Shown piece by piece: positions 7,739 through 16,556 of a stretch of DNA of 64,000 nucleotides (positions are counted from its first letter, which is position 1; each line of letters opens with the position of its first letter). The DNA comes from Vulgatibacter incomptus_A. Lineage in GTDB: Bacteria > Myxococcota > Myxococcia > Myxococcales > Vulgatibacteraceae. The notes under the pieces are model-generated. The model was not told the origin of the DNA. It saw only the letters and a program-made list of their open reading frames with translations, and made no database searches. Made by a program: the position numbers and the translations under genes. The stretch lies in assembly GCA_040391605.1 (NCBI GenBank), contig JBEBXK010000016.1, positions 1 to 64,000 of the forward strand, written 5' to 3'.

Positions 7739-9007
7739 TCAGCGCCCCACCTCGAGCCACGCGCCCGCCGCCGCGAGCATCGCCTCGACGCCCAGGCGCA
7801 GCGTGGGGTCCACGACCGGGGCGTATTCCGGAGAGTGGTTCACCGGGAGATCGTCGACCTTGCCGGATGCCTCGGCGGCCCGGTACGCCTCGGGATCGGT
7901 GCCGCCCACGACCCAGAACACGGAGGGAACCTCCCACGCCGCACCGAATCGGCCAAAGTCCTCGCTCGCGCTGGCCGGGGCGATCTCCTCGATGGCATCG
8001 GCTCCGAGCCGCCGCTCGAAGGCCTCCACCACCTTGCGCATGGCCGCGTCGTCGTTGCGGGTGACCGGGTATTCGCTGATCACTTCGATGCGCGGGGGCT
8101 TCGGACTGCCCGACGCGGTGGCCTCGGCCTCGACGATGCGACGCAAGGATTTCAGGACGCGGTCGCGCACGGCCGGTTCGAAGGTGCGGACGTTCAAGCG
8201 GAGCAAGGCCTTCTCCGGAATGATGTTCTCGGTGGTCCCGGCTTGCAGGGCGCCCACCGTCAACACGGCCGAGTCGGTCATCGCGATCTCTCGCGACACG
8301 ATGGTCTGCAAGCGCAGCACCGTCGAGGCGGCCATCACCACGGGATCGATGCTTCGCTGCGGCGCCGAACCGTGTGCGCCGCGTCCAAAGAGCGTGATCT
8401 CCCAGCTATCCCCGGCGGAGAGGATCGCGCCCGCGCGGTACCCGAGCCGCCCGGCGGGAATGGGCATTACGTGCTGCCCCAGGGCGACGTCGGGCTTGGG
8501 GAAGCGGTCGACCATCCCGTCCGCGATCATCGAACGGGCGCCCTGGCCGGTCTCCTCGCCCGGCTGGAAGACGACCATCGCGGTCCCGCGCCAAGCATCG
8601 CGGTGCTCGGCAAGGATGCACGATGCGCCCATCAGCCACGTCACGTGCATGTCGTGGCCACAGGCGTGCGCGATGGGCACCGGCTGCCCAAAGCGATCGA
8701 TGCCCTTCTGCCGGCTCGCGTAGGGCAGGCCGGTCGTCTCCTCGACCGGAAGGCCGTCCATGTCGGCACGCAGGAGTACTGTCGCGCCTTCCCCGTTGCG
8801 CAGCAGCCCTACGACGCCGGTTCCGCCCACGCCCTCCGTGACCTCGCACCCCTGTTGGCGCAGCCACGCGGCGGCGATGCCCGCGGTGCGGTGCTCCTGC
8901 ATCGAGAGCTCGGGGTGGGCGTGGAGGTCTTCATAAATCTCCCGCAGGCGCGCGAGCAGCGCCTCCGTCGGCGCCGGAAGCTTCGAAACCCTCTTCGTCT
9001 TCCCCAT
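7739..9007 (-). CDS. M20-family amidohydrolase (hippurate/N-acyl-amino-acid hydrolase-like)
   Basis: A 422-residue metallohydrolase of the M20D group, predicted to hydrolyse N-acyl amino acids or related amides in the cytoplasm. Visible metal-site motifs: LRADMDGLPVEE, HACGHDMH, PGEETGQG (catalytic/bridging Glu), a His in GRGAHGSAP of the lid domain and the C-terminal ASEDFGRF segment. Length is typical for the family. ATG 9007 has GGAGG four bases upstream. It is the last gene of the minus-strand metabolic island. Substrate cannot be told from sequence. Confidence 0.88.
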   Translation of the reverse strand: MGKTKRVSKLPAPTEALLARLREIYEDLHAHPELSMQEHRTAGIAAAWLRQQGCEVTEGVGGTGVVGLLRNGEGATVLLRADMDGLPVEETTGLPYASRQKGIDRFGQPVPIAHACGHDMHVTWLMGASCILAEHRDAWRGTAMVVFQPGEETGQGARSMIADGMVDRFPKPDVALGQHVMPIPAGRLGYRAGAILSAGDSWEITLFGRGAHGSAPQRSIDPVVMAASTVLRLQTIVSREIAMTDSAVLTVGALQAGTTENIIPEKALLRLNVRTFEPAVRDRVLKSLRRIVEAEATASGSPKPPRIEVISEYPVTRNDDAAMRKVVEAFERRLGADAIEEIAPASASEDFGRFGAAWEVPSVFWVVGGTDPEAYRAAEASGKVDDLPVNHSPEYAPVVDPTLRLGVEAMLAAAGAWLEVGR

Positions 9008-9108
9008 CGTTCCTCCAGCGTCCGATCTGCGCGGGGCTATTCGCGATCCGTCGGCCGCTCGCCCCGTGCACGGCGGCGCCTCCCGCGACTCGTCGCGTAG
9101 TTGCGCTC

Positions 9109-9975
9109 TCAGAGGTTCGTGTCCTCTGGCGGCATGACTGCGGGATCGGGGAGCTTTGCCGCCGGTCTCGTATCACCGGGGTCGATCGGACACTTGGCGT
9201 CGAGCGTGTACGCCGCCATCGAGAGCGAGCCGTAGGCGTAACCGTCAACCAACGACTCGAGCGGCCGGCCCGCCGCCCCAGCGAGCCCGGCGATGTACAG
9301 CAGCGGGATGAAGTGGTCCGGCGTCGGCGCGCTGCGGAGGAAGTCGTCGTGGGTCCCGAGTGCCGGAACCTCGCTCGGCGTCTCCGTGAGCACGGACCGC
9401 GCCGCTTCGTCGAACCGACGCGCCCAATCGAAGCCGGCGTCGGGTTGGCCCCAGCTTAGGGCCCGCAGATTATGGACGACGTTGCCGCTGCCCACGATAA
9501 GCACCCCGCGTTCGCGCAACGGCGCGAGGCGCGCGCCGAGCTCGAAGTGGGAATCGAAGTCGCGCTGCACGTGAATCGAGAGCTGGACGACGGGGATGTC
9601 CGCCTTCGGAAACGCGTGTACGAGGACGGACCAGGCGCCGTGGTCGATGCCCCAGCTGTCCTGGTCGAGCCCGACGTGCTTCGGCTTGACGATGTCGGCG
9701 ATCTCTTCTGCGATCTCGGGGCTGCCGGGCGCGGGATAGTCGACCTCGAACAGCTTCTTCGGAAACCCGTAGAAGTCGTGGATCGTGCGCGGACGCCGCA
9801 TGGCCGTCACGGCGGTGGCGTTGACGAACCAGTGCGCCGACACGACGAGGATCGCGCGCGGCCTGGGAACCGTTTCGCCGAACGTGCGCCACGCTGCGGT
9901 ATAGCGATTCTCTTCAAGCGCATTCATCGGGCTGCCGTGCCCGATGAAAACCGCCGGCATCGGGCGAGCGGTCAT
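9109..9975 (-). CDS. DODA-type extradiol aromatic-ring-opening dioxygenase (YgiD-like)
   Basis: A 288-residue class III extradiol dioxygenase of the 4,5-DOPA dioxygenase/YgiD family. Motifs in order: FIGHGSPMNALEEN near the N-terminus, VVSAHWFVN, GIDHGAWSVL, VQLSIHVQRDF and GSGNVVHNLRALSW; the His residues in these blocks form the metal/active site in the family. I start at ATG 9975 (MTARPMPAVF), which matches family length; ATG 10014 adds 13 residues without a better ribosome site. It is likely to cleave catechol-type or reduce-side substrates; bacterial members are often of unknown physiological substrate. The neighbours (reductases, amine oxidase) fit a small-molecule catabolic or detoxifying cluster. 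Confidence 0.85.
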   Translation of the reverse strand: MTARPMPAVFIGHGSPMNALEENRYTAAWRTFGETVPRPRAILVVSAHWFVNATAVTAMRRPRTIHDFYGFPKKLFEVDYPAPGSPEIAEEIADIVKPKHVGLDQDSWGIDHGAWSVLVHAFPKADIPVVQLSIHVQRDFDSHFELGARLAPLRERGVLIVGSGNVVHNLRALSWGQPDAGFDWARRFDEAARSVLTETPSEVPALGTHDDFLRSAPTPDHFIPLLYIAGLAGAAGRPLESLVDGYAYGSLSMAAYTLDAKCPIDPGDTRPAAKLPDPAVMPPEDTNL

Positions 9976-10229
9976 CTTGGATACGCTCTTTTCTGAATTT
10001 GAAGTCGACGCCATCGGGCCGCACGGTAACACCGCTTCGTGACGTTCGCGACGCGAATCGAGCGGGCGCGGGTGCGGGTGCACGGCCGAGTCGAGAAACC
10101 GCTGGAGTTGCAGGGGAGATGATGGCGGCCTGCACGAACGGGAGGTCGGGACCGATGTCCACGATGGACCGTTTCAGCGACAACCGTCTCGTTCCTATCG
10201 ACGCAGCTCCGGCGAGCGTGGCTGGTGCA

Positions 10230-11174
10230 TCAAACAGCCTTCGCAGAGGCCGCGTCCAGGCGTTCAACCTCTGCGGCGGTCAGCTTCAGGTACGGCGAAG
10301 CGAGCAGAGGTGGGAGCTGGTCGGCGCGGCTCACGCTCGCGATGGGAGCGGTGACGGTCGGCTTGGCGAGGAGCCACGCTAGGGAGACGCTGGTGACCGA
10401 GGTGCCGTAGGCGGCGGCGATCTCGTCCAACACATCGAGGAGCGCAAAGCCCGCAGCGTTGAGGTAGGCCGCCACTGCGCCCCCTCTGGCGGCGCCCGAG
10501 GCGTCGGTACCGCTCCGGTACTTGCCGGTGAGGAAGCCGCTGGCGAGCGCATAGTACGGGAAGACGCCGAGGGCGTGGGCCTTGGCGAGCGGCGCGATCG
10601 TCTCCTCGTAGGGCGAGCGCGCGACGAGGCTGTACTGTGGCTGTAGGGCAACGGGCATGGCGTGCCCCTCGGCAGCCGCCGCCTGCAGCCAGGCCTCGAT
10701 CCGCTCGGGGCTCATGTTGGAGATACCGATCTGGCGCACCTTGCCCGCCTTCACCAGCGCGTCGAACGCTGCGCTGATCTCCTCGATGGGGAGGGCGGGA
10801 TCGTCGTAGTGGGCGTAGTAGAGGTCGATGACGTCGACACCCAGGCGCGCCAGGGAGGCATCTGCCGCCCTGGCGACGGACTCGCGCTCGAGCCCCTTGT
10901 AGCCATCGAGGCCGCCGACCTTGGTGGCGATCACCACCCGGTCCCGCGCCTTTCGCGACGCAATCCACCGACCGATGATGGTCTCCGACTCGCCGCCCTT
11001 CTTGCCGGGGATCCAGGCGACGTAGCTGTCGGCGGTGTCGATGAAATTGCCGCCGCCGGCGGTGAAGGCGTCGAGGATGGCGAAGGCGGCAGTTTCATCA
11101 GCCGTCCAGCCGAAAGGATTCCCTCCGAGGCACAGAGGGAAGATGGTCAGGTCCGAGGTTCCGATGGTCCGCAT
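10230..11174 (-). CDS. Aldo/keto reductase
   Basis: A 314-residue NAD(P)H-dependent oxidoreductase with a TIM-barrel fold. Catalytic tetrad elements are visible: Asp and Tyr in NFIDTADSYVAW, Lys in VVIATKVGG and His in LYYAHYDDP; the C-terminal part carries the usual IASVSRADQL cofactor-binding segment. The start is placed at ATG 11174 (MRTIGTSDLT), where family similarity begins; an open frame to 11417 encodes unrelated residues. No strong ribosome site is seen. The ADH gene upstream ends 190 bases away. Likely role: reduction of an aldehyde or ketone intermediate. Confidence 0.87.
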   Translation of the reverse strand: MRTIGTSDLTIFPLCLGGNPFGWTADETAAFAILDAFTAGGGNFIDTADSYVAWIPGKKGGESETIIGRWIASRKARDRVVIATKVGGLDGYKGLERESVARAADASLARLGVDVIDLYYAHYDDPALPIEEISAAFDALVKAGKVRQIGISNMSPERIEAWLQAAAAEGHAMPVALQPQYSLVARSPYEETIAPLAKAHALGVFPYYALASGFLTGKYRSGTDASGAARGGAVAAYLNAAGFALLDVLDEIAAAYGTSVTSVSLAWLLAKPTVTAPIASVSRADQLPPLLASPYLKLTAAEVERLDAASAKAV

Positions 11175-11364
11175 GGCGGTATGCTTAAGTGGCCACGCGC
11201 TGATGGGCAACCCGGAAGACGCTCGGCAGCCGCTTCGGCAGAGCGTCCCCGCCGAGCGCCATGACGCCCACACGCCGAGCCACTTGTGCTTCGCATAGAC
11301 GAGGTGGAGGCCACCGAACCAGGCCTCGACCCAGCGCCAGCGCGCGCCCAGGACAGACGCCGCC

Positions 11365-12396
11365 CTATCTGCCCGGACCGCCATCCATGGTGAGCACCAT
11401 CCGGAACCCGACGTCACCAGATCTCATCCTCCAGTAGGCGTTACCGGCCTCCTCCAGCGGCATTGTCTCGATCCACGGGCGCACGTCGGCGAGAACGCTG
11501 AATGCGAGCGTCTTCTCCGACTCGTAGGGCGTGCCGGTGATCGACCCCAGCACGCTCCGCTCGCCGACAACCATCTGTCCGGCAGAGAGGGCGAGAGGAT
11601 CCTTGCCGGCACCGAGCAACACCAGCCTGCCCTGTGGGGCCAGGCCCCGGACCAGCGCCGAGGTCGCGGCCGTGTCGCCGGTGGTGCTCAAGATGGCCTG
11701 CGCACCGCCCATCCGCTGGAGCGTGGCCGCTGCGTCGTCCTGCGTGGTGTCGAGGTAGTCATGCGCGCCCAGCAAATGCGCGGCCTCGGCGATGTCGGCG
11801 CGTCGCCCCACGGCGACGACGCGAAAGCCCATCTTGCGCGCGTACTGCACCGCCATGTGACCGAGGCCGCCGATCCCCAACACGGCCACGAGATCGCCGG
11901 CCTGTGCGCCGGACCTCTTGAGCGCATTGAACGTGGCGATGCCGGCGCAAAGGATCGGCGCAGCCTCCTCCGAGGTCAGCTCGTCCGGGATCGCGACCAG
12001 CCCCGTGCTGCGGGCCAGCATCATTTCGGCGTAGCCGCCGTCGCACGAGGCTCCGACAACGGGCTGGTTTTGGCAGAGCTGGAACTGGCCGCGCCGACAC
12101 TGCGCGCATTCGCCGCAATGGCCGCCGAGGCGACCGACGCCCACGCGCTGGCCCACCCTCCAGAGCGAGGGGGTGCCGACGCCGATGGCGACGATGTGCC
12201 CGACGACTTCATGGCCTGGAACACGCGGGAGCTGCGAGGCCGAGGTGCCGTCGATGTCGCCGGCATCTGCACCGCAGAGCCCGCAGGCCTCGACCTGGAT
12301 CAGCACCTCGCCGGCGCCCGGCTCCGGCGTCCTGCGCTCCACCAGCTCGAGGGTTCCGGGCTTCGTAACCTGAATCGCTCGGTAGGTTGTCTTCAT
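11365..12396 (-). CDS. Zinc-dependent alcohol dehydrogenase (MDR family)
   Basis: A 343-residue medium-chain dehydrogenase. The catalytic zinc ligands appear as EACGLCGAD (Cys) and VPGHEVVG (His-Glu); the structural zinc lobe is GGHCGECAQCRRGQFQLC with four Cys. The Rossmann cofactor motif is GIGGLGHMAV, and the overall order matches the AdhP-like group that oxidises primary alcohols or aldehyde-related substrates. GGGAG lies 7 bases before ATG 12396. It is in the minus-strand island, downstream of a membrane protein and an amine oxidase, and would interconvert alcohol/aldehyde intermediates. Confidence 0.92.
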   Translation of the reverse strand: MKTTYRAIQVTKPGTLELVERRTPEPGAGEVLIQVEACGLCGADAGDIDGTSASQLPRVPGHEVVGHIVAIGVGTPSLWRVGQRVGVGRLGGHCGECAQCRRGQFQLCQNQPVVGASCDGGYAEMMLARSTGLVAIPDELTSEEAAPILCAGIATFNALKRSGAQAGDLVAVLGIGGLGHMAVQYARKMGFRVVAVGRRADIAEAAHLLGAHDYLDTTQDDAAATLQRMGGAQAILSTTGDTAATSALVRGLAPQGRLVLLGAGKDPLALSAGQMVVGERSVLGSITGTPYESEKTLAFSVLADVRPWIETMPLEEAGNAYWRMRSGDVGFRMVLTMDGGPGR

Positions 12397-12553
12397 CGGA
12401 TTGCTCCCGAAAAGGGACAGCGAGAACGGCCGCGCGGAGAGGATGCGCCCGCCGGGCGAGCGCCCCGTTTCAATCAGCTCGAAGTCGAAACTCGAGATCG
12501 AAGGTGATCCTCGAACGACATCGCTTGCCGACGGGGATGGGGGGAGAAACGAA

Positions 12554-12940
12554 CTATTTCATTGACTGCTTCGCCTTGAAGTCGCTCTCTGCCGTCTTCT
12601 GGGCCAGGGCGGTCGAGAACACCTTGAAGATGAGGCCGCTGGTAAACGTAGTGAGCGCGATGGTGAAGAACGCGGACACGATCCAGTCCACCACGACATA
12701 CCCGCTGTGAATGAGCGCCGGTCGATAGATCGCGATGCCAAGGAATACGACCCAATGGCTCAGGCAGTGGAAGCATTGGAAGAGGTACCCGAGCTTGTAG
12801 TGCACCTTGTCGGTCCAGGTTCGCAAAGGGGCGAACAGCTCGGACTGGGTCATCGTCACCGAGATGCTGCTGGATGCTATCGCGATTACCAGACATACCC
12901 ACAGCGAAGGCAGGGTGGTCGAGGCAAAGAATTCGGTCAT
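12554..12940 (-). CDS. Small integral membrane protein (DUF1360-like)
   Basis: A 128-residue protein with three hydrophobic segments (about residues 8-28, 60-75 and 82-108). The sequence FAPLRTW followed by FQCFHCLSHWVVFLGIAIY, with two Cys before a conserved Trp, is reminiscent of DUF1360 membrane proteins (PLR...CxxCxxxW). AAGGAG lies 5 bases before ATG 12940, and the flavin oxidase gene ends 16 bases upstream, so the two are probably co-transcribed. No transport or enzymatic role can be assigned from sequence. Confidence 0.7.
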   Translation of the reverse strand: MTEFFASTTLPSLWVCLVIAIASSSISVTMTQSELFAPLRTWTDKVHYKLGYLFQCFHCLSHWVVFLGIAIYRPALIHSGYVVVDWIVSAFFTIALTTFTSGLIFKVFSTALAQKTAESDFKAKQSMK

Positions 12941-12956
12941 GTGATCTCCTTGGGAG

Positions 12957-14132
12957 TCATTGGTCTGACTTGGGCTTGTCGGGTTCTAGAGGGCCCGTCG
13001 GCGCCGCGAGAGCTGGCGCGACCGCTGCCACCCCTCGGCTCGCGGCGTCGACAGCGCCGGCGAGATACCCGGGAAATCGTGGCGACCACTCGCTCGCGAT
13101 GCCGGTGATCCGGTCGAGCCACAGGCCTTCGGACGCTCGGGGCGAAGGGGCGGCGGGGTGATCGGAGAGCGCGTGGAGGTCGGCGGCGGTGGCCGTGTAC
13201 GGGTCTCGAGCCCAATCCTTGACCAGGTCCCACGTGGGCGCGGCGGCCTTCGGGCCGAAGAGGCGCGCGAGCTGGACCCGGCAATGCCGACGCAGCTCGT
13301 CCTCCGAGAAGCGGGCGCGCGTTTCCGGCGGAACGCCGAAGAAACCGAACAGCGCTGCGTCTCCGCCGGGCGCCGACGCGTCGTGGATCTCCGTGAGCGG
13401 GCCCAACGCGCTTCGGGCTTCGCCGGATAGGCCTCGCTCGCGCCAGAAGGGCTGGTCGTACACCGCCACGTACTTCGCGTGTCTCGCCATCCAGGTCGCG
13501 GTGTCGTGCCATTCGCGCGAAAGTGTCTCCTGCAACGCGGGCGAGAACTCGATTGTCGTCACGGCAAGCCGCGGCGGGACGGCGAGGAGAACATGGGTGG
13601 CACGGCAGCTCGTGCCGTACCCGCGCGAGTCCTCGGCCTCCAGGGTGACGTCGTCACCGTTGATCTGGATCCGGCGCACGCGCTGGCCGAGGTGGATGCG
13701 CGAAGTCGAAACTCGGCTGCGGAGCGCCCCGACAAGTGCGCTCATGCCCCCTGCAAGTCGCATGGAAGCGGGTGACGACCCGAAACCCCGCACGCGGGCC
13801 GGAGCACGATGGGGCGAAGCGTCGACCAGCGTGTCGCCCGCCTCGTGCTGCGCGAAGGTCTCGAGGCCAAGGTCCCGAACCAGCCCGGCCAGTTCCGGCT
13901 GCCATTCGGGCCAGAACCACGTGCCGCCCAGGTCGAAACGATTCGATCGCGGCAGCTCATCGGAGGCGCCGCAATTCGCACCTGCGAAGGAGGGCACGGA
14001 AGAGATTCGCCCGCCGAACGCGTCGCGCCCCTCGAAGAGAACGTAGTCGTCGATTCCTCGCTCCTCGAGCAGGGCCGCCCCGTACAGGCCGCTGAGCCCG
14101 CCACCGACGATCGCGATCCGAGCGGTCAGCAT
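12957..14132 (-). CDS. Flavin-containing amine oxidase / FAD-dependent oxidoreductase
   Basis: A 391-residue FAD enzyme of the monoamine-oxidase superfamily. The N-terminal dinucleotide motif is IAIVGGGLSGLYGAALLEER with the downstream GGRI; NRFDLGGTWFWP and LAGGMSALVGAL follow in family order, and the C-terminus holds SPRFPGYLAGAVDAASR, which closes the FAD site. It would oxidise an amine or related substrate to an imine/aldehyde with H2O2. The start codon overlaps the stop of the upstream cupin gene (ATGCTGA), indicating translational coupling. Aldehydes released here could feed the neighbouring AKR and ADH; this link is inference. Confidence 0.85.
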   Translation of the reverse strand: MLTARIAIVGGGLSGLYGAALLEERGIDDYVLFEGRDAFGGRISSVPSFAGANCGASDELPRSNRFDLGGTWFWPEWQPELAGLVRDLGLETFAQHEAGDTLVDASPHRAPARVRGFGSSPASMRLAGGMSALVGALRSRVSTSRIHLGQRVRRIQINGDDVTLEAEDSRGYGTSCRATHVLLAVPPRLAVTTIEFSPALQETLSREWHDTATWMARHAKYVAVYDQPFWRERGLSGEARSALGPLTEIHDASAPGGDAALFGFFGVPPETRARFSEDELRRHCRVQLARLFGPKAAAPTWDLVKDWARDPYTATAADLHALSDHPAAPSPRASEGLWLDRITGIASEWSPRFPGYLAGAVDAASRGVAAVAPALAAPTGPLEPDKPKSDQ

Positions 14133-14800
14133 GCGTGCGACCTCGGAGCGACCGGGAGAGGGCCGGTCTTCAGATAGTAGGTAGCCCCGCCGGGACCCGC
14201 GACGATCGCCGGATATTCGCCCTTGGGAAGCCTGAGCCAGGTTCGTGCAACGTAGTTCTCGGCGTGCTCCCGCAAATCACCCTCCAGAATCAGCAACTCC
14301 GCGCCTTCGACGGACCCGTGGAAGAGAGCTTCACCGCCTGCCGCGCGTTCGAGGCGGACCCACTCGTGCTCGTCATCGAAGAGCGGGCAGACGCGGCGCC
14401 CTTTGCGCATCGTCCAGCGCAACGGGTCGCGCGTGTCGATCCGGACCGACCGGTTCTCGCTGCTTCGCATCTGTCCGAGTTTGACGAAGAGGGTCGCGCC
14501 GGCATCGCTGGAGGGCCGATGCGACGATCCCGGTGGATTGCGCAGGTACCAACCCGCCGAAGAATCGTGTCCACCCTCGGAGAAGGTCCCGGCGAGCACC
14601 AGGATCTCTTCTCCCCCAGGATGAACGTGGCCGGGGAAGCGCGTGCCCCTCCCGTACCGGACGATGCTGGTCGCCCGAGCCTGCTCGCCGCCGACGCGGT
14701 CGAGCATCACGCGCTCGACGCCGGGTTGGGGTGACGGCGTCCACCGATACCGGTCCGTCGTGACGATCGCGCGCTTGTAGAAGTCCGAATTGACAAGCAT
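14126..14800 (-). CDS. ChrR-like cupin domain protein
   Basis: A 224-residue protein with two cupin halves. The first holds the metal-binding pattern FPGHVHPGGEEILVLAGTF followed by RNPPGSSHRPSS, characteristic of the ChrR cupin domain used in anti-sigma factors and in stand-alone cupins; the second half (LEGDLREHAENYVARTWLRL) is more degenerate. No zinc anti-sigma N-terminal domain is present, so this is not a full ChrR. Start at ATG 14800 because a longer frame to 15337 runs through the next gene and a hairpin. Function may be metal-dependent sensing or catalysis in the adjacent oxidative pathway; undecided. Confidence 0.78.
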   Translation of the reverse strand: MLVNSDFYKRAIVTTDRYRWTPSPQPGVERVMLDRVGGEQARATSIVRYGRGTRFPGHVHPGGEEILVLAGTFSEGGHDSSAGWYLRNPPGSSHRPSSDAGATLFVKLGQMRSSENRSVRIDTRDPLRWTMRKGRRVCPLFDDEHEWVRLERAAGGEALFHGSVEGAELLILEGDLREHAENYVARTWLRLPKGEYPAIVAGPGGATYYLKTGPLPVAPRSHAC

Positions 14801-14814
14801 AAACGTGTAGGGTC

Positions 14815-14850
14815 GCCCTCGCCCACCGTGACGCCACGCCGGGCGAGGGC
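14815..14850. terminator. Perfect 10-bp inverted repeat between two genes
   Basis: GCCCTCGCCC (14815-14824) pairs with GGGCGAGGGC (14841-14850) around a 16-base loop. It lies between the monooxygenase-like gene (ends 14863) and the cupin start (14800). No T-run follows on the minus strand, so it may attenuate or stabilise mRNA instead of terminating fully. Confidence 0.5.
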
Positions 14851-14862
14851 CGGTCAGTGAGC

Positions 14863-15144
14863 TCAAGCCGCTTGATAGATTCGAACGTTCGGCTCGGCGT
14901 CGAGCAGTGGCTTCAGACTGCCAACGACGTCGGCGGTGAAGAGGTCGCTCTTCAGGTAGGCGCTCGCCTGCTCCGCCGTCTCGAAACCATGGAGCACCTG
15001 GACGTCTTCGTCTCGGACGAGCAGCTCCTTGGACTTCGCGCCTGGGATCGAGCTGAGGAAGGGAGCCTTGAATCGCTGGTAGACGCCCGCGGCATCGGAT
15101 CGCTTCGCAGGCGCGATCTTCATGGTGATTTGCAGGTAGACCAT
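14863..15144 (-). CDS. Small antibiotic-biosynthesis-monooxygenase-like (ABM fold) protein
   Basis: A 93-residue protein, MVYLQITMKI...LLVRDEDVQVLHGFETAEQA...YLKSDLF, matching the length and strand/helix rhythm of dimeric alpha-beta barrel ABM proteins, which include small cofactor-free monooxygenases and quinone-handling enzymes. A clear GAGGAGAG ribosome site lies before ATG 15144. It is the first minus-strand gene opposite the LysR regulator, so it is the likely first target of that regulator. Catalytic residues of the family are weakly conserved and substrate is unknown. Confidence 0.7.
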   Translation of the reverse strand: MVYLQITMKIAPAKRSDAAGVYQRFKAPFLSSIPGAKSKELLVRDEDVQVLHGFETAEQASAYLKSDLFTADVVGSLKPLLDAEPNVRIYQAA

Positions 15145-15273
15145 CGCTCTCCTCGGGGTTGGGACGAGGACAGAAGAAAAACTGTCTCGTTCCGGCTTGT
15201 CCCCATGCGAGGGGACGTGAGATGCTTCGGGCCGTAGTGGCCAGTCGCGACGTGGAATGTGAGCGCGAGGCAC

Positions 15274-15287
15274 TTCGTTCGCAAACG
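15274..15287. promoter_or_regulatory. Candidate LysR operator in divergent promoter region
   Basis: In the 183-base gap between the divergent ABM-like and LysR genes, TCGTT (15274-15278) and AACGA (15283-15287) form an inverted repeat within TTCGTTCGCAAACGAGAA. LysR proteins typically bind interrupted dyads of this kind near the divergent start. The location supports it; no experimental match is known to me. Confidence 0.35.
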
Positions 15288-15327
15288 AGAAGATGTTGCC
15301 GAACGCTAAAGAAATTGTTTGCCATCC

Positions 15328-16239
15328 ATGCGAGCACCAGACCATTTGAACGCGCTTCGCGCCTTCGAGGCGAGCGCGCGGCATGAGAGCTTCTCCGGTG
15401 CGGCGTCCGAGCTCCACGTGACGCCGGCTGCCGTCGGGCAGCTCGTGCGGCGCCTCGAGGAGGTGCTGGGTACCGCGCTGTTCCATCGGGGGGCGAGCGG
15501 ACGGACCAGGCTCGTTCTCACCGACGCTGCGCGGCGGGCGCTGCCGGACATCCGCGCAGGATTCGATCGGCTGAGCCTCGGCGTCGCGCGGCTCCAGGAA
15601 GGATCGTCGACTGGCGTGTTGACCGTCACGGCCAGTCCCGCCTTCGCGGCCAAGTGGCTCCTGCCGCGTCTCCACAGGTTTCAGGCCGCGTGGCCGGAGA
15701 CGGACGTAAGGCTCGACGTTCGCATGGAGCTCCTCGACTTCGTCGCCCAAGGAATCGACGTCGGCGTGCGCTACGGGGCGGGCGCCTGGACGGGGGTGAC
15801 CGCCGAGAAGCTCATGAGCGAGGTTATCTATCCCGTCTGCTCTCCGGCGCTGTTGCATCGGCACCGGCGTCTGCGCCAGCCTTCGGACCTCGCGGGGCTT
15901 GGGCTCATTCACGACTTGTCAGTCGATGCGCACGCAGGGTTTGCGACGTGGAGCGCGTGGCTTTCCGGCGCCGGCGCAGGGGATGTCGAGACGAGGCGCG
16001 GACTGCGGATCAACAACTCCGCCGCGGTGCTGCAGGCGGCGATAGACGGCCAGGGCGTCGCGTTGGCCCGAAGTATCCTTGTGCGCGACGACCTCGCCTC
16101 GGGCCGACTGGTCCGACTCTTTCCGGAGATCGAATTCGAATCGGCGCTCGCCTATTACGTGGTGTACCGGCCCGAATGCGCCGCCGCCCCTAAGCTCGTC
16201 GCGTTTCGCGACTGGCTCGCCGGCGAGGCATCGCGGTGA
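15328..16239 (+). CDS. LysR-family transcriptional regulator (GcvA-like)
   Basis: A 303-residue regulator. Residues 1-60 form the winged helix-turn-helix (LNALRAFEASARHESFSGAA, ELHVTPAAVGQLVRRLEE), with the GcvA-subgroup feature of selecting on VTPAAVSxQV-type recognition; residues 90-300 are the periplasmic-binding-like effector domain (LTVTASPAFAAKWLLPRL, VGVRYGAGAW). I prefer ATG 15328 over the TTG at 15319. It is transcribed divergently from the eight-gene metabolic island and is its probable regulator, responding to a pathway intermediate. The gap between the divergent starts holds a small dyad that could be its site. Confidence 0.92.
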   Translation: MRAPDHLNALRAFEASARHESFSGAASELHVTPAAVGQLVRRLEEVLGTALFHRGASGRTRLVLTDAARRALPDIRAGFDRLSLGVARLQEGSSTGVLTVTASPAFAAKWLLPRLHRFQAAWPETDVRLDVRMELLDFVAQGIDVGVRYGAGAWTGVTAEKLMSEVIYPVCSPALLHRHRRLRQPSDLAGLGLIHDLSVDAHAGFATWSAWLSGAGAGDVETRRGLRINNSAAVLQAAIDGQGVALARSILVRDDLASGRLVRLFPEIEFESALAYYVVYRPECAAAPKLVAFRDWLAGEASR

Positions 16240-16355
16240 GCCCGCCGCACGCTCCCGGCCAGCTATCGCCATATGCACGAATTCGGCTCGCCCCCTGTAG
16301 CAGGGTAGTTGCCACCTGACCTGATCGATTCCAAGGGGGCAGACTGGAAACATCC

Positions 16356-16520
16356 GTGCAGTACTCCGAGCGGTTCAAAGAGAAGATGGTCGCCAAGATG
16401 GTCGGTCCCGGAGGGCGTTCGGCGACGTCCCTGGCGCAGGAAGTCGGCGTGGCGCCGGCGACGTTGTCGGCGTGGCTCCGGAAGGCGAAGGCGGCCTCGA
16501 GCTGCGCACGGCTGGCGTAG
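16356..16520 (+). pseudogene. IS3-type transposase OrfA remnant
   Basis: From GTG 16356 the frame encodes MQYSERFKEKMVAKMVGPGG, then SLAQEVGVAPATLSAWLRKA, the helix-turn-helix N-terminus of IS3/IS911-type OrfA, and stops after 54 residues where about 90-100 are expected. AAGGGGGC upstream looks like its ribosome site. No OrfB and no clear terminal inverted repeats are seen, so this is a decayed insertion-sequence end. Confidence 0.7.
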
Positions 16521-16556
16521 CCTGATTCCGGTGCCCGCTCTGCGAGGAGAGCGAGA

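Noticed and set aside
7487..9100. 537-aa plus-strand frame beginning in the kinase fragment
   Set aside because: Only the first 80 residues are kinase-like; the remainder is antisense to the M20 amidohydrolase, so it is a chance read-through.
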